Translations under genes and position numbers: made by a program
Assembly (NCBI GenBank): GCA_026710155.1
Contig: JAPORQ010000035.1
Coordinates: 43,164 to 97,093, forward strand
Length of the DNA stretch: 53,930 nucleotides
Direction of reading: 5' to 3'
Source: Paracoccaceae bacterium
Lineage (GTDB): Bacteria; Pseudomonadota; Alphaproteobacteria; Rhodobacterales; Rhodobacteraceae
Notes under the pieces: model-generated
The model's database searches: none
What the model saw: the letters and a program-made list of their open reading frames with translations, nothing else
What the model was told of the DNA's origin: nothing
Shown here: positions 39,065 to 49,062 of the stretch, one piece after another
Position numbering within the stretch: position 1 is the stretch's first letter
Layout of the letters: each line of letters starts with the position of its first letter

Positions 39065-40429
39065 CTAATGATTTCTCAACAACAACCTGATGGGTGTTCC
39101 CCGCAGGCTGAATCTGTTTCGCAAACCATTAATCAGATACCGTTTGTAGCTCGCTGGCAGGGCCTTGGGCTTGCTGCATTTCAGGACAAAAGTTGGTGGC
39201 CGGTTATTGATTTGAGAGATGAATCGCAGTTTTATTCTCAATCCCGCAACTGCGGGAGGTGGATGCTTGTACACCATATGTTCCAGCCATTTGTTCAACT
39301 CTCCGGTTGATATCCTGTAATTCCAAATCTCGTGAATGTTCCTGACTTCTCGCAACAATGACTTCAACCCCCTTTTGTAAAGGGCAGAAACACAAACCAG
39401 CCTGATCCCCTTCAATTGAGGTAGGGATGTTTCGATTTTGTGATGCAATTCCCTTTGCCCAACTCTCCTGTCCTTGACCAGATCCCATTTGTTGATTGCA
39501 ATGACAACTCCCCTTCCCTCTCTTTCTGCCATGTCAGCCAGTCGAAGGTCCTGCGTATCAAGGGGGCTTGTCGCATCGATCAGGACGATAACGATTTCGG
39601 AAAATCTAATTGCCCTCAGCCCCTCGGAAACGGATTCTTTTTCTATATCATCAACAACCCTGCTTTTTCGTCGCATGCCTGCCGTATCATAAACCTCGAC
39701 CTCCACACCTTCCCATCGTGTCGTGATGGAAATGGCATCCCTGGTAATTCCCGGGGTCGCCCCCGTGAGCAATCGTTCATCACCAACGATCTGATTGATC
39801 AGGGATGATTTACCGGCATTGGGCCTGCCAATCACGGCTATCCTTAATGGCTTGGCATTATCGGGTGCCGTCCCATCCCAATCATTCTCCTCTAAGGCCT
39901 CGGACGAGACAGTCACCTCTTTCTCCGAGGGGACGGAATGGATGTACTGCTGGATTTGTTCCATAAGATTGCCTATTCCGGTACCATGCTCAGCCGAAAT
40001 GTAAACCGGTTCTCCCCACCCCAACATGCGAACATCTGCTTCAAAGCAATCATGAATCCTGCTTTCCGATTTGTTGGCAACCAAGATGACGGGAAGATTC
40101 TGTTTTCGCAAATGTTGGGAAATTTCAAGATCAACAGGCACTATTCCAGTCCGGGCATCAACCGTGAACAACAAGGCCGTGGAATTTTCCAGGGCCTTGC
40201 GAGTCATGCGAAAAATGTTTTCATCAAGCTCGCTCTTTGGACGGTCATCCCAACCAGCGGTATCAATAACCTTGAATGATATTCCATGTACCACTGATTT
40301 GCCCTCCTGGAAATCCCGTGTTACCCCAGGAGAATTATTGACGATCGCGGTTCTTTTCCCCACCATGCGATTGAACAGCGTCGACTTGCCGACATTTGGC
40401 CGTCCGACAATTGAAAGGCTTAAGGCCAT
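39065..40429 (-). CDS. der: ribosome biogenesis GTPase Der (EngA)
   Basis: Tandem GTPase that acts in 50S subunit assembly. The first GTP domain has GRPNVGKST, DTAG and NKSE. The second has GRPNAGKSS, DTAG and NKWD. A C-terminal KH-like domain follows (PPAVAGLRIKLRFISQINNRPPTFV in part). The 454 residues are normal. It is the last gene of the reverse block yfgM-bamB-der, an order conserved in proteobacteria, and is convergent with the SDR gene with a 22-base gap. Confidence 0.97.
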   Translation of the reverse strand: MALSLSIVGRPNVGKSTLFNRMVGKRTAIVNNSPGVTRDFQEGKSVVHGISFKVIDTAGWDDRPKSELDENIFRMTRKALENSTALLFTVDARTGIVPVDLEISQHLRKQNLPVILVANKSESRIHDCFEADVRMLGWGEPVYISAEHGTGIGNLMEQIQQYIHSVPSEKEVTVSSEALEENDWDGTAPDNAKPLRIAVIGRPNAGKSSLINQIVGDERLLTGATPGITRDAISITTRWEGVEVEVYDTAGMRRKSRVVDDIEKESVSEGLRAIRFSEIVIVLIDATSPLDTQDLRLADMAEREGRGVVIAINKWDLVKDRRVGQRELHHKIETSLPQLKGIRLVCVSALYKRGLKSLLREVRNIHEIWNYRISTGELNKWLEHMVYKHPPPAVAGLRIKLRFISQINNRPPTFVLKCSKPKALPASYKRYLINGLRNRFSLRGTPIRLLLRNH

Positions 40430-40834
40430 AGGATTAAACTTCTGAATTATTGATATGGAGATTTATTTAGTAACAGTAAAACCAATTGATAACCAATCAA
40501 ATGGTCGGGTTGGAATATAAGTTCATTGTGAAGGGTTCCAAAAAGGAACATCAATTTTAATGGGAACTCCCATTCTGTATTGGATTGCTTGGCAGATTGA
40601 CTGGCAATAAACGGATTTGTTCAAATAATTACCACAAGTTTTCTTTATCGCTTGCCTCTTGCTTGATCGGGGTAGACATGGCCCTGTCCAAGGCATCAAT
40701 CTCCATTGAAGGTATGCTGGTTGATACTAAATAAAACCACTGGAGACTGGTCAAGCAGTCATGTTGTCCTAATTTTCTAATCTCCCTGAAAAGTCATTCA
40801 GTTTACTGGAACTCGGTGCACTTTCCCAAGATTG
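40430..40834. other. intergenic region between bamB and der
   Basis: About 400 AT-rich bases with no supportable gene or strong hairpin. It is longer than usual for this operon and may hold a separate der promoter on the reverse strand. Confidence 0.5.
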
Positions 40835-42190
40835 CTAATTAAGGGCGTAAAGGGTTCCGTTGGAACTTTTCAGATACATTGTCCGATTGACAACGATTGG
40901 AGCTGAAGTTGCACCGCCCGTTATGGCAATCGTCCTTGTGACCTCTCCTGTTTCAGGAGTGAAGAAACGAATCAGGCCATCACTGGAGGCAACCACCAAT
41001 TCACCTCCCACAAGCAATGGGCCAAAATGGGCAAAAACCTCTTTTCTTCTCCTGGGATTGTCTGCCTTGAATGAAGGAAGATCAGTAGACCAGATTCTCA
41101 AACCGGTTGTTGCATCAAGCCTGACCAACTCGAAATCATCCGTAACCAGGAATACTGAATCTCCTGCTGGAAGAGGTGGATTGTATGAACCATCCGGTGC
41201 CAACCAAGTGGTGGTCCCGCTGGATGGATTCAGGGCAACAGTGCTCCCACTTTGATTGGCCAGATAAATCTGGTTATTGGCAATGACGGGTGAACTTGAA
41301 ATCCCGATAAGGGTTGAACTTGGGTTTGTTCGCCGGCTGCCGCTGATATATTCACGCCAATTGATACTGCCATTTTGGGCATTCGCACTTACAACCTCAG
41401 CAGATGGAAAGGGAAGTATTATGTCATTGCCTGAAATTGCTGGACTGGTGTCACCTGCAACCATCGCAATACCACCGGTACTCTCAAGGCTCCAGTTCAA
41501 TCGGCCATTTCTTATATCCAATGACCAGGCCTTGCTGTCGAGTGTAATCAAATAGACAAATCCATTATGTACTGTCGGAGATGATACCGCAGGAGCATCA
41601 AATCCCTGTGTCCAATAAATGCCGCCCGTGTCCGGATCCAGAACATGGAGTTCACCAAATCCTGTTGTTGCAAAGAGCAAGCCTTCGCCATAGGCCAACC
41701 CGCCACTGGAAGCTTCTGCTTCCTCAAGATCCGATCCAAGTGGGGTTCCCCAGATCAGGTTCCCGTTGGTATCATATGCCCTGACGTTAGACACGGCATC
41801 CATGGTGAATACAATGTTTTGGGCAATGACCGGGGATGAAGCAAGTCTGTTTCTCAAGGTGCTCCCAACTCCGAAATTTCTTTGCCAAGCGACAGTCAAT
41901 CTGCCATCAATTCTCAGATTTCCCGGATTGTGCCGGGGATTGGCATTGACATGTGTCCATTCGGTCAGGTTTACACTCGGGGGTGCATCAAATGGTTTGG
42001 AGCCTGGTATCGGATTGTTGACAATCAAACTGCCCGTTGTCGTTCCATCAATTTCGGAAACTATTTCTGCGGATTCTGTCAAGGGACGCTCAATGTCAAT
42101 TCTGTAACCAGCGAGAATTTCATCCTTTTGGCTGCAACCAACCAGAACAGAAAGAGACACAATCCCTATTACAACCTTTTTGTTAAACAC
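40835..42190 (-). CDS. bamB: outer membrane protein assembly factor BamB
   Basis: Lipoprotein of the BAM complex that inserts beta-barrel proteins into the outer membrane. The signal peptide ends in a lipobox with acceptor Cys19 (SVLVGC). The rest is a beta-propeller of PQQ-like repeats, visible as recurring blocks such as NLIWGTPLG, GGIYWTQGF, GRLNWSLE and GSINWREY. The 451 residues are slightly longer than E. coli BamB. It follows the YfgM-like gene by 40 bases on the same strand and lies upstream of der, the usual arrangement. Confidence 0.9.
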   Translation of the reverse strand: MFNKKVVIGIVSLSVLVGCSQKDEILAGYRIDIERPLTESAEIVSEIDGTTTGSLIVNNPIPGSKPFDAPPSVNLTEWTHVNANPRHNPGNLRIDGRLTVAWQRNFGVGSTLRNRLASSPVIAQNIVFTMDAVSNVRAYDTNGNLIWGTPLGSDLEEAEASSGGLAYGEGLLFATTGFGELHVLDPDTGGIYWTQGFDAPAVSSPTVHNGFVYLITLDSKAWSLDIRNGRLNWSLESTGGIAMVAGDTSPAISGNDIILPFPSAEVVSANAQNGSINWREYISGSRRTNPSSTLIGISSSPVIANNQIYLANQSGSTVALNPSSGTTTWLAPDGSYNPPLPAGDSVFLVTDDFELVRLDATTGLRIWSTDLPSFKADNPRRRKEVFAHFGPLLVGGELVVASSDGLIRFFTPETGEVTRTIAITGGATSAPIVVNRTMYLKSSNGTLYALN

Positions 42191-42230
42191 GTTGAAAATC
42201 CCCTAGAGCCAACCTTTTACAGCAGAAGAC

Positions 42231-42911
42231 CTAATTCTGAACACTCGTTCCCTCACCTAGTGCCGTCAAAAACTGACTTATTCTAAACCTTAAATTGGCC
42301 GATGCTTCAGCATCGGCGTATACATCCCTGAGAACCGACAGACCTTCCTGCCTCAACTCCGGATTGGAAGTTTCCTCTGATAAGCCTATGAGGTAATACC
42401 CCTTCAATTCGGTGGCAATGGTACGGAATGTTGAACCGGAAATGGACAGAGCATCCAGCCTTGATATCAAATCATCATATGGGACTGATCCCTCGGACAG
42501 CAAAATGGCCTTTATTTCAGCCAAATCCCTGTAAACAATTGATACTTCATCATCATCTGCAAGACTTTCCAAGGTATCCAGTGCTTCTCTTGTGTTATCG
42601 TTTTGTCGGTGAAGTTCAGCCAGATAAAAATCCACGATGGCCCTGGCATCTGGTCCGTCAGCCTGGATTTGCTTCAAGGCATCGATTTGATCCGAGGGAT
42701 CTTCCTGATCCAAGGCGGTTACAACCTTACTTCCCAATTCCTGGGCAACTGTTTCTAAATTATGGGTTTGAACTTCCCTGTAGGTGGCAAACCCAACAAC
42801 AACCACGATCAACAGAGCCCCTATCCATCCCCATTTCTTGAATAGGGAGAACAACCTGTCTCTCCTGACTTCACTGGATACTTCCTCAATGAATGATTCT
42901 GAATTACTCAA
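42231..42911 (-). CDS. YfgM-like tetratricopeptide membrane protein
   Basis: A 226-residue protein with a cytoplasmic N-terminus, one membrane segment (about residues 27-46) and a periplasmic TPR-type helical domain. YfgM is an ancillary SecYEG-associated factor that works with periplasmic chaperones. Family features include the start SESFIEEVSSEVRRDRLFSLFKKWGW and repeat-like helices around ARAIVDFYLAELHRQNDN. It starts the yfgM-bamB-der cluster, and the 276-base divergent spacer to its right is shared with the RND genes. Confidence 0.82.
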   Translation of the reverse strand: MSNSESFIEEVSSEVRRDRLFSLFKKWGWIGALLIVVVVGFATYREVQTHNLETVAQELGSKVVTALDQEDPSDQIDALKQIQADGPDARAIVDFYLAELHRQNDNTREALDTLESLADDDEVSIVYRDLAEIKAILLSEGSVPYDDLISRLDALSISGSTFRTIATELKGYYLIGLSEETSNPELRQEGLSVLRDVYADAEASANLRFRISQFLTALGEGTSVQN

Positions 42912-43187
42912 GATTTCCCTCGTTCTATAAAGCGTTAAAGTTCACAGATATTTGATATAGTAGCAACTAATGAGATATAGTTTAAGTTGCGGAATAATCA
43001 ATTTGTTTTACTTTGGAATTGCAATATTAGAAACATAATACTGCTAATTTTTTTTGACCCAATCACAAGCTGTCAACATATCTTCAATTTTTAAGCCTCA
43101 AGACCTAATCTTTATCATTGACAAAATTAGTGAAAGCTTTATATTTTACCGTCTTTCCTTGAGATTGTTGCGTAAGCAAAAAACAAT

Positions 43188-44303
43188 ATGCGTATTTTTT
43201 CAATCTTAACTGCTCTACTGGTTACTGGAATACTTTATTTGTTTCTAGTCGAAAGAGATTTCCTGAAGGGCCTGATTGGTTTTTCCTCAAACGAGGAGGA
43301 AAATTTGCAATTGGAAGAACCTGCCGAAAGTCAGGAACAGTTGGCAACGGTGGAAGCCAAACCCGTTAATGTGGTGGCAACGACCTTTGAACAGGAAATG
43401 GTTGATACCTCAATCATCCTTACCGGTACAACCCAGGCAGCAAGATATGTTGATGTGAAATCCGAAACTTCAGGCCTGGTCATCTCAGAATCATTCCGAA
43501 AGGGTGACAATGTATCCCAGGGTGATATCCTGTGCAAATTGGATCCTGGAACGAGATTGGCTGTATTGGAAGAAGCCCAAGCCCAATTGAAATCGGCAGA
43601 AATCAATGCCGTGACAGCTACCAGGTTGGCTGATGGAGGTTTGGGATCAGAAGCCAACAGGATTTCAACTCAAGCAGCTTTGCAAGCAAATCTTGCTGCG
43701 GTTGAACTCGCCGAAAAGGAAATTTCCAGATTGACGATTAAAGCACCATTTGACGGTCTTTTGGAAACTGATGCCGCGGAAGTTGGATCGCTGCTCCAGA
43801 CTGGTTCGCTTTGTGCCACCATCATCCAACTTGACCCCATCAGGATAATTGGCTTTGTTTCCGAGAACGATGTGGATAAGCTGCAAACTGGAAATCCTGC
43901 CCAGGCACGATTGATTTCCGGTCGGAGCGTGACCGGAGAGGTTACCTTTATCTCCCGATCTGCAGATGAGAGCACCCGGACTTTCAAGGTTGAAATTACG
44001 GTTGATAACAGTGATTTGAGCATCAGAGACGGGTTGACTGCAGAAATTTCAATTCTTGCCGATGAGAACATGGCCCATTTAATTCCCCAATCAGCCTTGA
44101 CACTCAATAATATCGGTGAATTGGGTGTACGTACCGTAGTCGATGATCTAGTCAGGTTCCAGAAGGTTGACATACTGCTTGATTCACCTTATGGCGCTTG
44201 GGTCGTGGGTCTGCCTCCGCGGGTTGATGTAATCGTTGTGGGCCAGGAATTTGTTGTGGATGGGACAACAGTTTCCGTCACCTTTAGGGAGAATACCTTA
44301 TGA
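43188..44303 (+). CDS. RND efflux system periplasmic adaptor
   Basis: Membrane-fusion protein linking an RND pump to an outer-membrane channel. An N-terminal membrane anchor (about residues 4-22) precedes an acidic linker and a lipoyl-like half (YVDVKSETSGLVISESFRKGDNVSQGDIL). A helical hairpin follows, then the second lipoyl half (LTIKAPFDGLLETDAAEVGS) and beta-barrel domains. At 371 residues it is typical. Its stop overlaps the pump start by four bases (ATGA), so both are made together. No outer-membrane TolC gene is in the window. Substrates are unknown. Confidence 0.9.
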   Translation: MRIFSILTALLVTGILYLFLVERDFLKGLIGFSSNEEENLQLEEPAESQEQLATVEAKPVNVVATTFEQEMVDTSIILTGTTQAARYVDVKSETSGLVISESFRKGDNVSQGDILCKLDPGTRLAVLEEAQAQLKSAEINAVTATRLADGGLGSEANRISTQAALQANLAAVELAEKEISRLTIKAPFDGLLETDAAEVGSLLQTGSLCATIIQLDPIRIIGFVSENDVDKLQTGNPAQARLISGRSVTGEVTFISRSADESTRTFKVEITVDNSDLSIRDGLTAEISILADENMAHLIPQSALTLNNIGELGVRTVVDDLVRFQKVDILLDSPYGAWVVGLPPRVDVIVVGQEFVVDGTTVSVTFRENTL

Positions 44304-47300
44304 AAGGGGTAGTCGATTGGTCTGCAAAACACCCCAGCATGATTTTTGCGATGGTGATCTTTTCCATCACGGCTGGAATTGCCGCCTATGTCAACCTCCC
44401 CAAGGAAGGGTCGCCTGACATTACCATTCCAGCTTTTTTTGTTTCTGTACCCTTTCAGGGTATATCAGCCGAGGACAGCGAGCAACTGTTGGTCAAACCC
44501 CTTGAAGACAATCTTTCGGATCTCAAGGGATTGAAAAACATCAACTCCACAGCCGCGGAAGGATACGCCGGAATTGTTCTCGAATTGGAGTTTGGATTGG
44601 ACCGAAATTCCACTCTTGCCGATATAAGGGAAAAGGTCAATAAAGCCCAAGCCGATTTTCCTCCTGGGGCCAATGAACCAAGTATCAACGAATTGAGTTT
44701 CGCCGAATTCCCCATTCTGATAGTTGTTTTGGCAGGTCAAATACCAGAAAGGTCACTCCAGAAGATTGGCGAGGATCTGAAGGATAGAATAGAAGCACTT
44801 CCGCCCATACTTGAGGTGGGTTTGACCGGCAACAGAAAGGAAATGATCGAGGTCATCATAGATCCATTCAGACTGGAGGCTTTTGATATAACATCTGATG
44901 AACTCAACGCCGTAATAACCCGAAACAACCAGCTTGTTGCAGCTGGGGATGTTCAAACCGACAAGGGTTCCTTTGCCGTAAAGATACCCTCTTCATTCCA
45001 AACTCCATCCGATGTTGAAAGCCTTCCTATAAAAATCAATGGTGATCGGGTCATTACGGTTGGAGACATTGGTGAAGTAAGGTTGACGTTCGAAGATCGG
45101 ACCGGATATGCCCGTTATAATGGTGAATCGACACTTGGTCTTCAAATCGTCAAGCGCCGTGGTACAAATGAAATTGATACCGCCGATCTGGTGAAGGAAG
45201 TAACCAGGCAATTCATGGATACCCTTCCGGGAGAGCTGAGAAAATCCGTATCTGCGGACTTTGTTCAGGATTCAAGTTTCTACACGCAGGGCATGATTTC
45301 GCGCCTCGAAGGAGCCGTTCTCACTGCCGTTGCCCTGGTCATGATCGTCATTCTGGCATCGCTTGGATTTAGATCTGCCCTGTTGGTGGGTTTTGCCATT
45401 CCCTCATCCTTTCTCCTCTGCTCCATTTTCCTGGCTGTTTTGGGTATATCAATATCCAACATCGTCATGTTCGGATTGATCCTGTCGGTAGGAATGCTTG
45501 TCGATAGTGCCATTGTTGTGGTTGAATTGGGTGAAAAGAAGATTCGAGAAGGTGCCGGGCCCATGAACGCCTACACAAGTGCCGCCAAAAGAATGTTCTG
45601 GCCCATCATTTCATCAACCGCAACCACCCTATGTGCATTTCTGCCCATGTTGTTCTGGCCTGGCATGGCCGGTCAGTTCATGGGAACCTTGCCAATAACC
45701 CTGATTTTCGTGCTTTCTGCATCCATGGTTGTCGCTCTTATCTTCCTGCCGGTTGTCGGTGGATTGGCTGGCAGAATTTCGGTGAAATTGAACCAGCTGA
45801 CCGATTTGTTGAAAAACCTGAATTTTTATTTACGAATATTTCTTACTTGCATAACAATTGTCCTGGTCGTTTTTTCCGGCTCATCGCTGGTAACCACCAC
45901 CCTCTTCCTGATAGACAAGTCTGATGGTTCCTTAATCACTCTTTTCCTCAATGGTCTGGGTTTTTGTTCAAGCGTCATGTTGATGTCCATTTTGATGGGA
46001 TCGGTTTTTCGAAAAGAAGTCCCTGTTTACAGTTCAGCAAGACCATCGCGAACCATTGTGGGACTAATCATCAAACTGATCGTCGGAAACCCGATTATGC
46101 CGATACTAGTGATAGCTGGCACCGTGGCTTTTGTTGTCGCTACCTTCATGAGTTATTCCAAGAACAATTATGGTGTTAATTTCTTTATCGATACCGAGCC
46201 TGACATGATAGGCATCAATGTTCTTGCCCGAGGCAACCTGAGCCTGACCGAAAAGGATTTTCTTGTAACCTCGGTTGAAAAGGAGATCATGGACGCTGAG
46301 GGCATTGATTCGATTTTTTCATTCTCCGGTGAAGCCGGTCTCCAGGACACTGAACGGGGTCCCATCGACTCGGTTGGGGAAATCCAAATAGAATTCAACC
46401 CATGGGAAGAGCGGCAATCAATGGATGAATCTCTTCATGACAGCCGATTGATCATCGAGAGGCTGGAAGAAATCATGCTTCAAATTCCCGGCATCAGAAC
46501 AAATACCAACATTGTCTCCCAGGGGCCTTCGCAAGGAAAACCACTCAATCTCAGGATCAAGAGCTCAACTTGGGAAGACCTACTTGCAAAAACCGAAATC
46601 ATCAAATCCAAGTTTGAAGAAACCCAGGCCCTGGTTTTTGTTGAGGATACCAGACCCTTACCGGGTATTGACTGGCAGATAGACATTGACCTTGACAAGG
46701 CAGCCAGGTTCGGGGCCGATGTGGCATCGGTTGGTTCCATGGTCAGGATGGCAACAAGCGGCGTTGTTCTAGACACCATTCGAATGGATAATCTGGATGA
46801 TGAAATTGATATCAGGGTCCGTTTTCCCGAAGAATTCAGAACTCTAACAACACTGGAAACACTCAGGGTCAGAACGAATAACGGTTTGATACCCGTATCG
46901 AATTTCCTTACTTTTGAACCGGTGCAGCAGCTGGATCAGGTTCAACGACATGATGGTGACAGATTTATCACGATCAGTGCCGGCATCACACCTGATCTGG
47001 TCAATGAATTTGGTGAGACAATTACATCGACCGAACGAGTTGGCTATTTGGAGAAATGGCTGGAGGAGACATTTGGTTCAGATCCAAACTTCAATTGGGA
47101 ATGGACAGGCGATCAGGCCGAACAGCAAGAAAGCCAAATATTCCTGTTGTTTGCCTTCATTGGTGCCTTGGGGTTGATGTTCGGTGTATTGCTGGCACAA
47201 TTCAACAGTTTCTATAATTCAATACTTGTACTCATTGCTGTCGTTTTATCAATTACCGGTGTCCTAATCGGAATGCAGGTAATGAGCCAGCCATTCTCGA

Positions 47301-47923
47301 TTATCATGACGGGCACCGGAATTATTTCCCTGGCTGGCATTGTTGTCAATCACAATATTGTTCTGATAGATACCTACAATGAATACTCAAGTTTTATGCC
47401 CCGGATTGAGGCAATCATCAGGACTGTCGAGGACAGAATCAGACCTGTTTTCCTGACGACTATAACCACAATGGCTGGTCTGACTCCAATGATGTTGGGA
47501 GTTTCCTTTGATTTTACCAACGGTGGCTATGTGATCGACTCGCCGGATTCAATGTGGTGGAAGCCATTGGCCACAGCGGTTGTCTTTGGTCTTGGTACTT
47601 CGGTTGTTCTAACCCTTGCCTTTACACCGGCCATGCTTGCCATCAGGGTCTGGTTGGCAAAGGGCGCCTATGCATCTTCCAATTCGTTGATGGCATTGTT
47701 ACTTGGCCACAATAGTCGCATTTCCCTGGATCGTAAATTGAAGATTGCTGCGGGTTCCCTACCTCAAATCAATATTGACTGGGATCAATTCCAACAGGTT
47801 CTCCTCCCGTTGCCTCAAGACAAAAAGAAGGCAATTGAACCCTCACCAGGTGAAATCATTGAAGGAGAGACTGGTTCCATAGACGAATTCGATATTGAGC
47901 CCGAGGACGATCCAAAGCCCTAA
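44300..47923 (+). CDS. RND efflux transporter, enlarged
   Basis: Inner-membrane proton-driven efflux pump. The family core is present: a first membrane segment, a porter domain, segments 2-6 with GLILSVGMLVDSAIVVVE (the proton-relay aspartates), and the second half with GTGIISLAGIVVNHNIVLID. At 1207 residues it is about 150 longer than AcrB. The extra length comes from a region around residues 506-590 with two further hydrophobic stretches between segments 6 and 7, and an acidic C-terminal tail of about 85 residues ending EPEDDPKP. It is coupled to the adaptor gene. The proton-relay motif is more like the AcrB/HAE1 branch than the metal-ion branch. Confidence 0.9.
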   Translation: MKGVVDWSAKHPSMIFAMVIFSITAGIAAYVNLPKEGSPDITIPAFFVSVPFQGISAEDSEQLLVKPLEDNLSDLKGLKNINSTAAEGYAGIVLELEFGLDRNSTLADIREKVNKAQADFPPGANEPSINELSFAEFPILIVVLAGQIPERSLQKIGEDLKDRIEALPPILEVGLTGNRKEMIEVIIDPFRLEAFDITSDELNAVITRNNQLVAAGDVQTDKGSFAVKIPSSFQTPSDVESLPIKINGDRVITVGDIGEVRLTFEDRTGYARYNGESTLGLQIVKRRGTNEIDTADLVKEVTRQFMDTLPGELRKSVSADFVQDSSFYTQGMISRLEGAVLTAVALVMIVILASLGFRSALLVGFAIPSSFLLCSIFLAVLGISISNIVMFGLILSVGMLVDSAIVVVELGEKKIREGAGPMNAYTSAAKRMFWPIISSTATTLCAFLPMLFWPGMAGQFMGTLPITLIFVLSASMVVALIFLPVVGGLAGRISVKLNQLTDLLKNLNFYLRIFLTCITIVLVVFSGSSLVTTTLFLIDKSDGSLITLFLNGLGFCSSVMLMSILMGSVFRKEVPVYSSARPSRTIVGLIIKLIVGNPIMPILVIAGTVAFVVATFMSYSKNNYGVNFFIDTEPDMIGINVLARGNLSLTEKDFLVTSVEKEIMDAEGIDSIFSFSGEAGLQDTERGPIDSVGEIQIEFNPWEERQSMDESLHDSRLIIERLEEIMLQIPGIRTNTNIVSQGPSQGKPLNLRIKSSTWEDLLAKTEIIKSKFEETQALVFVEDTRPLPGIDWQIDIDLDKAARFGADVASVGSMVRMATSGVVLDTIRMDNLDDEIDIRVRFPEEFRTLTTLETLRVRTNNGLIPVSNFLTFEPVQQLDQVQRHDGDRFITISAGITPDLVNEFGETITSTERVGYLEKWLEETFGSDPNFNWEWTGDQAEQQESQIFLLFAFIGALGLMFGVLLAQFNSFYNSILVLIAVVLSITGVLIGMQVMSQPFSIIMTGTGIISLAGIVVNHNIVLIDTYNEYSSFMPRIEAIIRTVEDRIRPVFLTTITTMAGLTPMMLGVSFDFTNGGYVIDSPDSMWWKPLATAVVFGLGTSVVLTLAFTPAMLAIRVWLAKGAYASSNSLMALLLGHNSRISLDRKLKIAAGSLPQINIDWDQFQQVLLPLPQDKKKAIEPSPGEIIEGETGSIDEFDIEPEDDPKP

Positions 47924-47946
47924 ATCAGATTAGTAATTTCGTTTGT

Positions 47947-47969
47947 TCAGGTTGGTTTAATCAACCTGA
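47947..47969 (+). terminator. hairpin after the RND operon
   Basis: TCAGGTTG and CAACCTGA form a perfect 8-bp stem with a 7-base loop, 24 bases after the RND stop. Only a short T run follows, so it is a likely but weak intrinsic terminator. Confidence 0.55.
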
Positions 47970-49062
47970 TTTGGCAATTTCTATTTGGTTCTTTGTCCTT
48001 AATGGAGTGGGTAGTTCACCTGTTTACTCCATTAGGATGTAAATTCAGGCCATAAAATGGACATTAGGAGTCAATGATGAACCGTTGCTTGTTTTGATAT
48101 CCAGCTTTTTTCACCTTGCTCCAGATGTTGAGATTATCTGAATGACCATTGTTGGCTTTCAATAACTCGACATTGATATTTTCCTATTGATGATCTCTGA
48201 CCATGTGGGTAGCTTCCTTCTTCTGTTCCAGACAAACACAATTTAACCAACGTTACCACCCGTTCTGCAACTAGCGGAGATGAGTGAATTACAATATGCT
48301 TTGTAAAAAAATTACGCCTGCATTTCACCTTCAACAATTTATTTGTGATCAACTAATCGCGCTCAAAAGAAGAAACCCCAAGTCTTTTTTCAAGAATGAG
48401 TTAATTTAAGGGTGCCTCTATTTTACCCCTTTTCCAAGATTACCCGATTTCACACGACCTGATTATGGCAACATTTGACCATGACCAACAACATATTTAA
48501 TGCAAACTTGGTTCAACCCAGCATGGGCAACAGGAGTCTTCCTCCCCGGCTTTCCCGATCGTGTTCGTACTGATCCAGATCGCCAGATTGGAAGGGGCGC
48601 ATTGCAACATTTGGCCATGCATTCCGGCGCCGGCCCATTGGCAGGAAAAGCCTTGCCTGCAGGTCAAGACGGATTGAGTTTGCCCTTCCCCCGGCAGGAC
48701 GGAGAGACGGAAGAACCCGTATCCGAGGGGATCACTGGCCCTTGTGGCCTGAGTCCGGGCGCGCCTTGAAGGGGGAACCGTTGTCATGGAAAACCCGGAC
48801 CGGTTGCTATGCCGCGGGGATTGTACCGATTCCGGGCCATCCGGCCTGTACATGACTCGGGAAGATTTGTGTGAATCCAGTAGCCCCCTTCTCAACATAA
48901 TACCTGTTATCGGCCAGGCTTTTTGACTTAACCATGCGGGTTTGCCGTTAATACCAACTCTGGGAGACCAACGATTCGCAAATCTCTGGAATTGCCGAAG
49001 GTTTATTCATGAGGACGGGCATGAACTCCTTCGGGAGGAAAAAGGGTGTTACGCAATGCCCC
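47970..49062. other. gene-poor stretch with a GC-rich core
   Basis: The first 500 bases are AT-rich and empty. From about 48480 to 48900 the sequence becomes GC-rich, with open but unrecognised frames on both strands (for example 48497-48898 reverse). It looks like degraded coding DNA of the same composition as the neighbouring ATPases. I cannot identify its origin. Confidence 0.4.
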
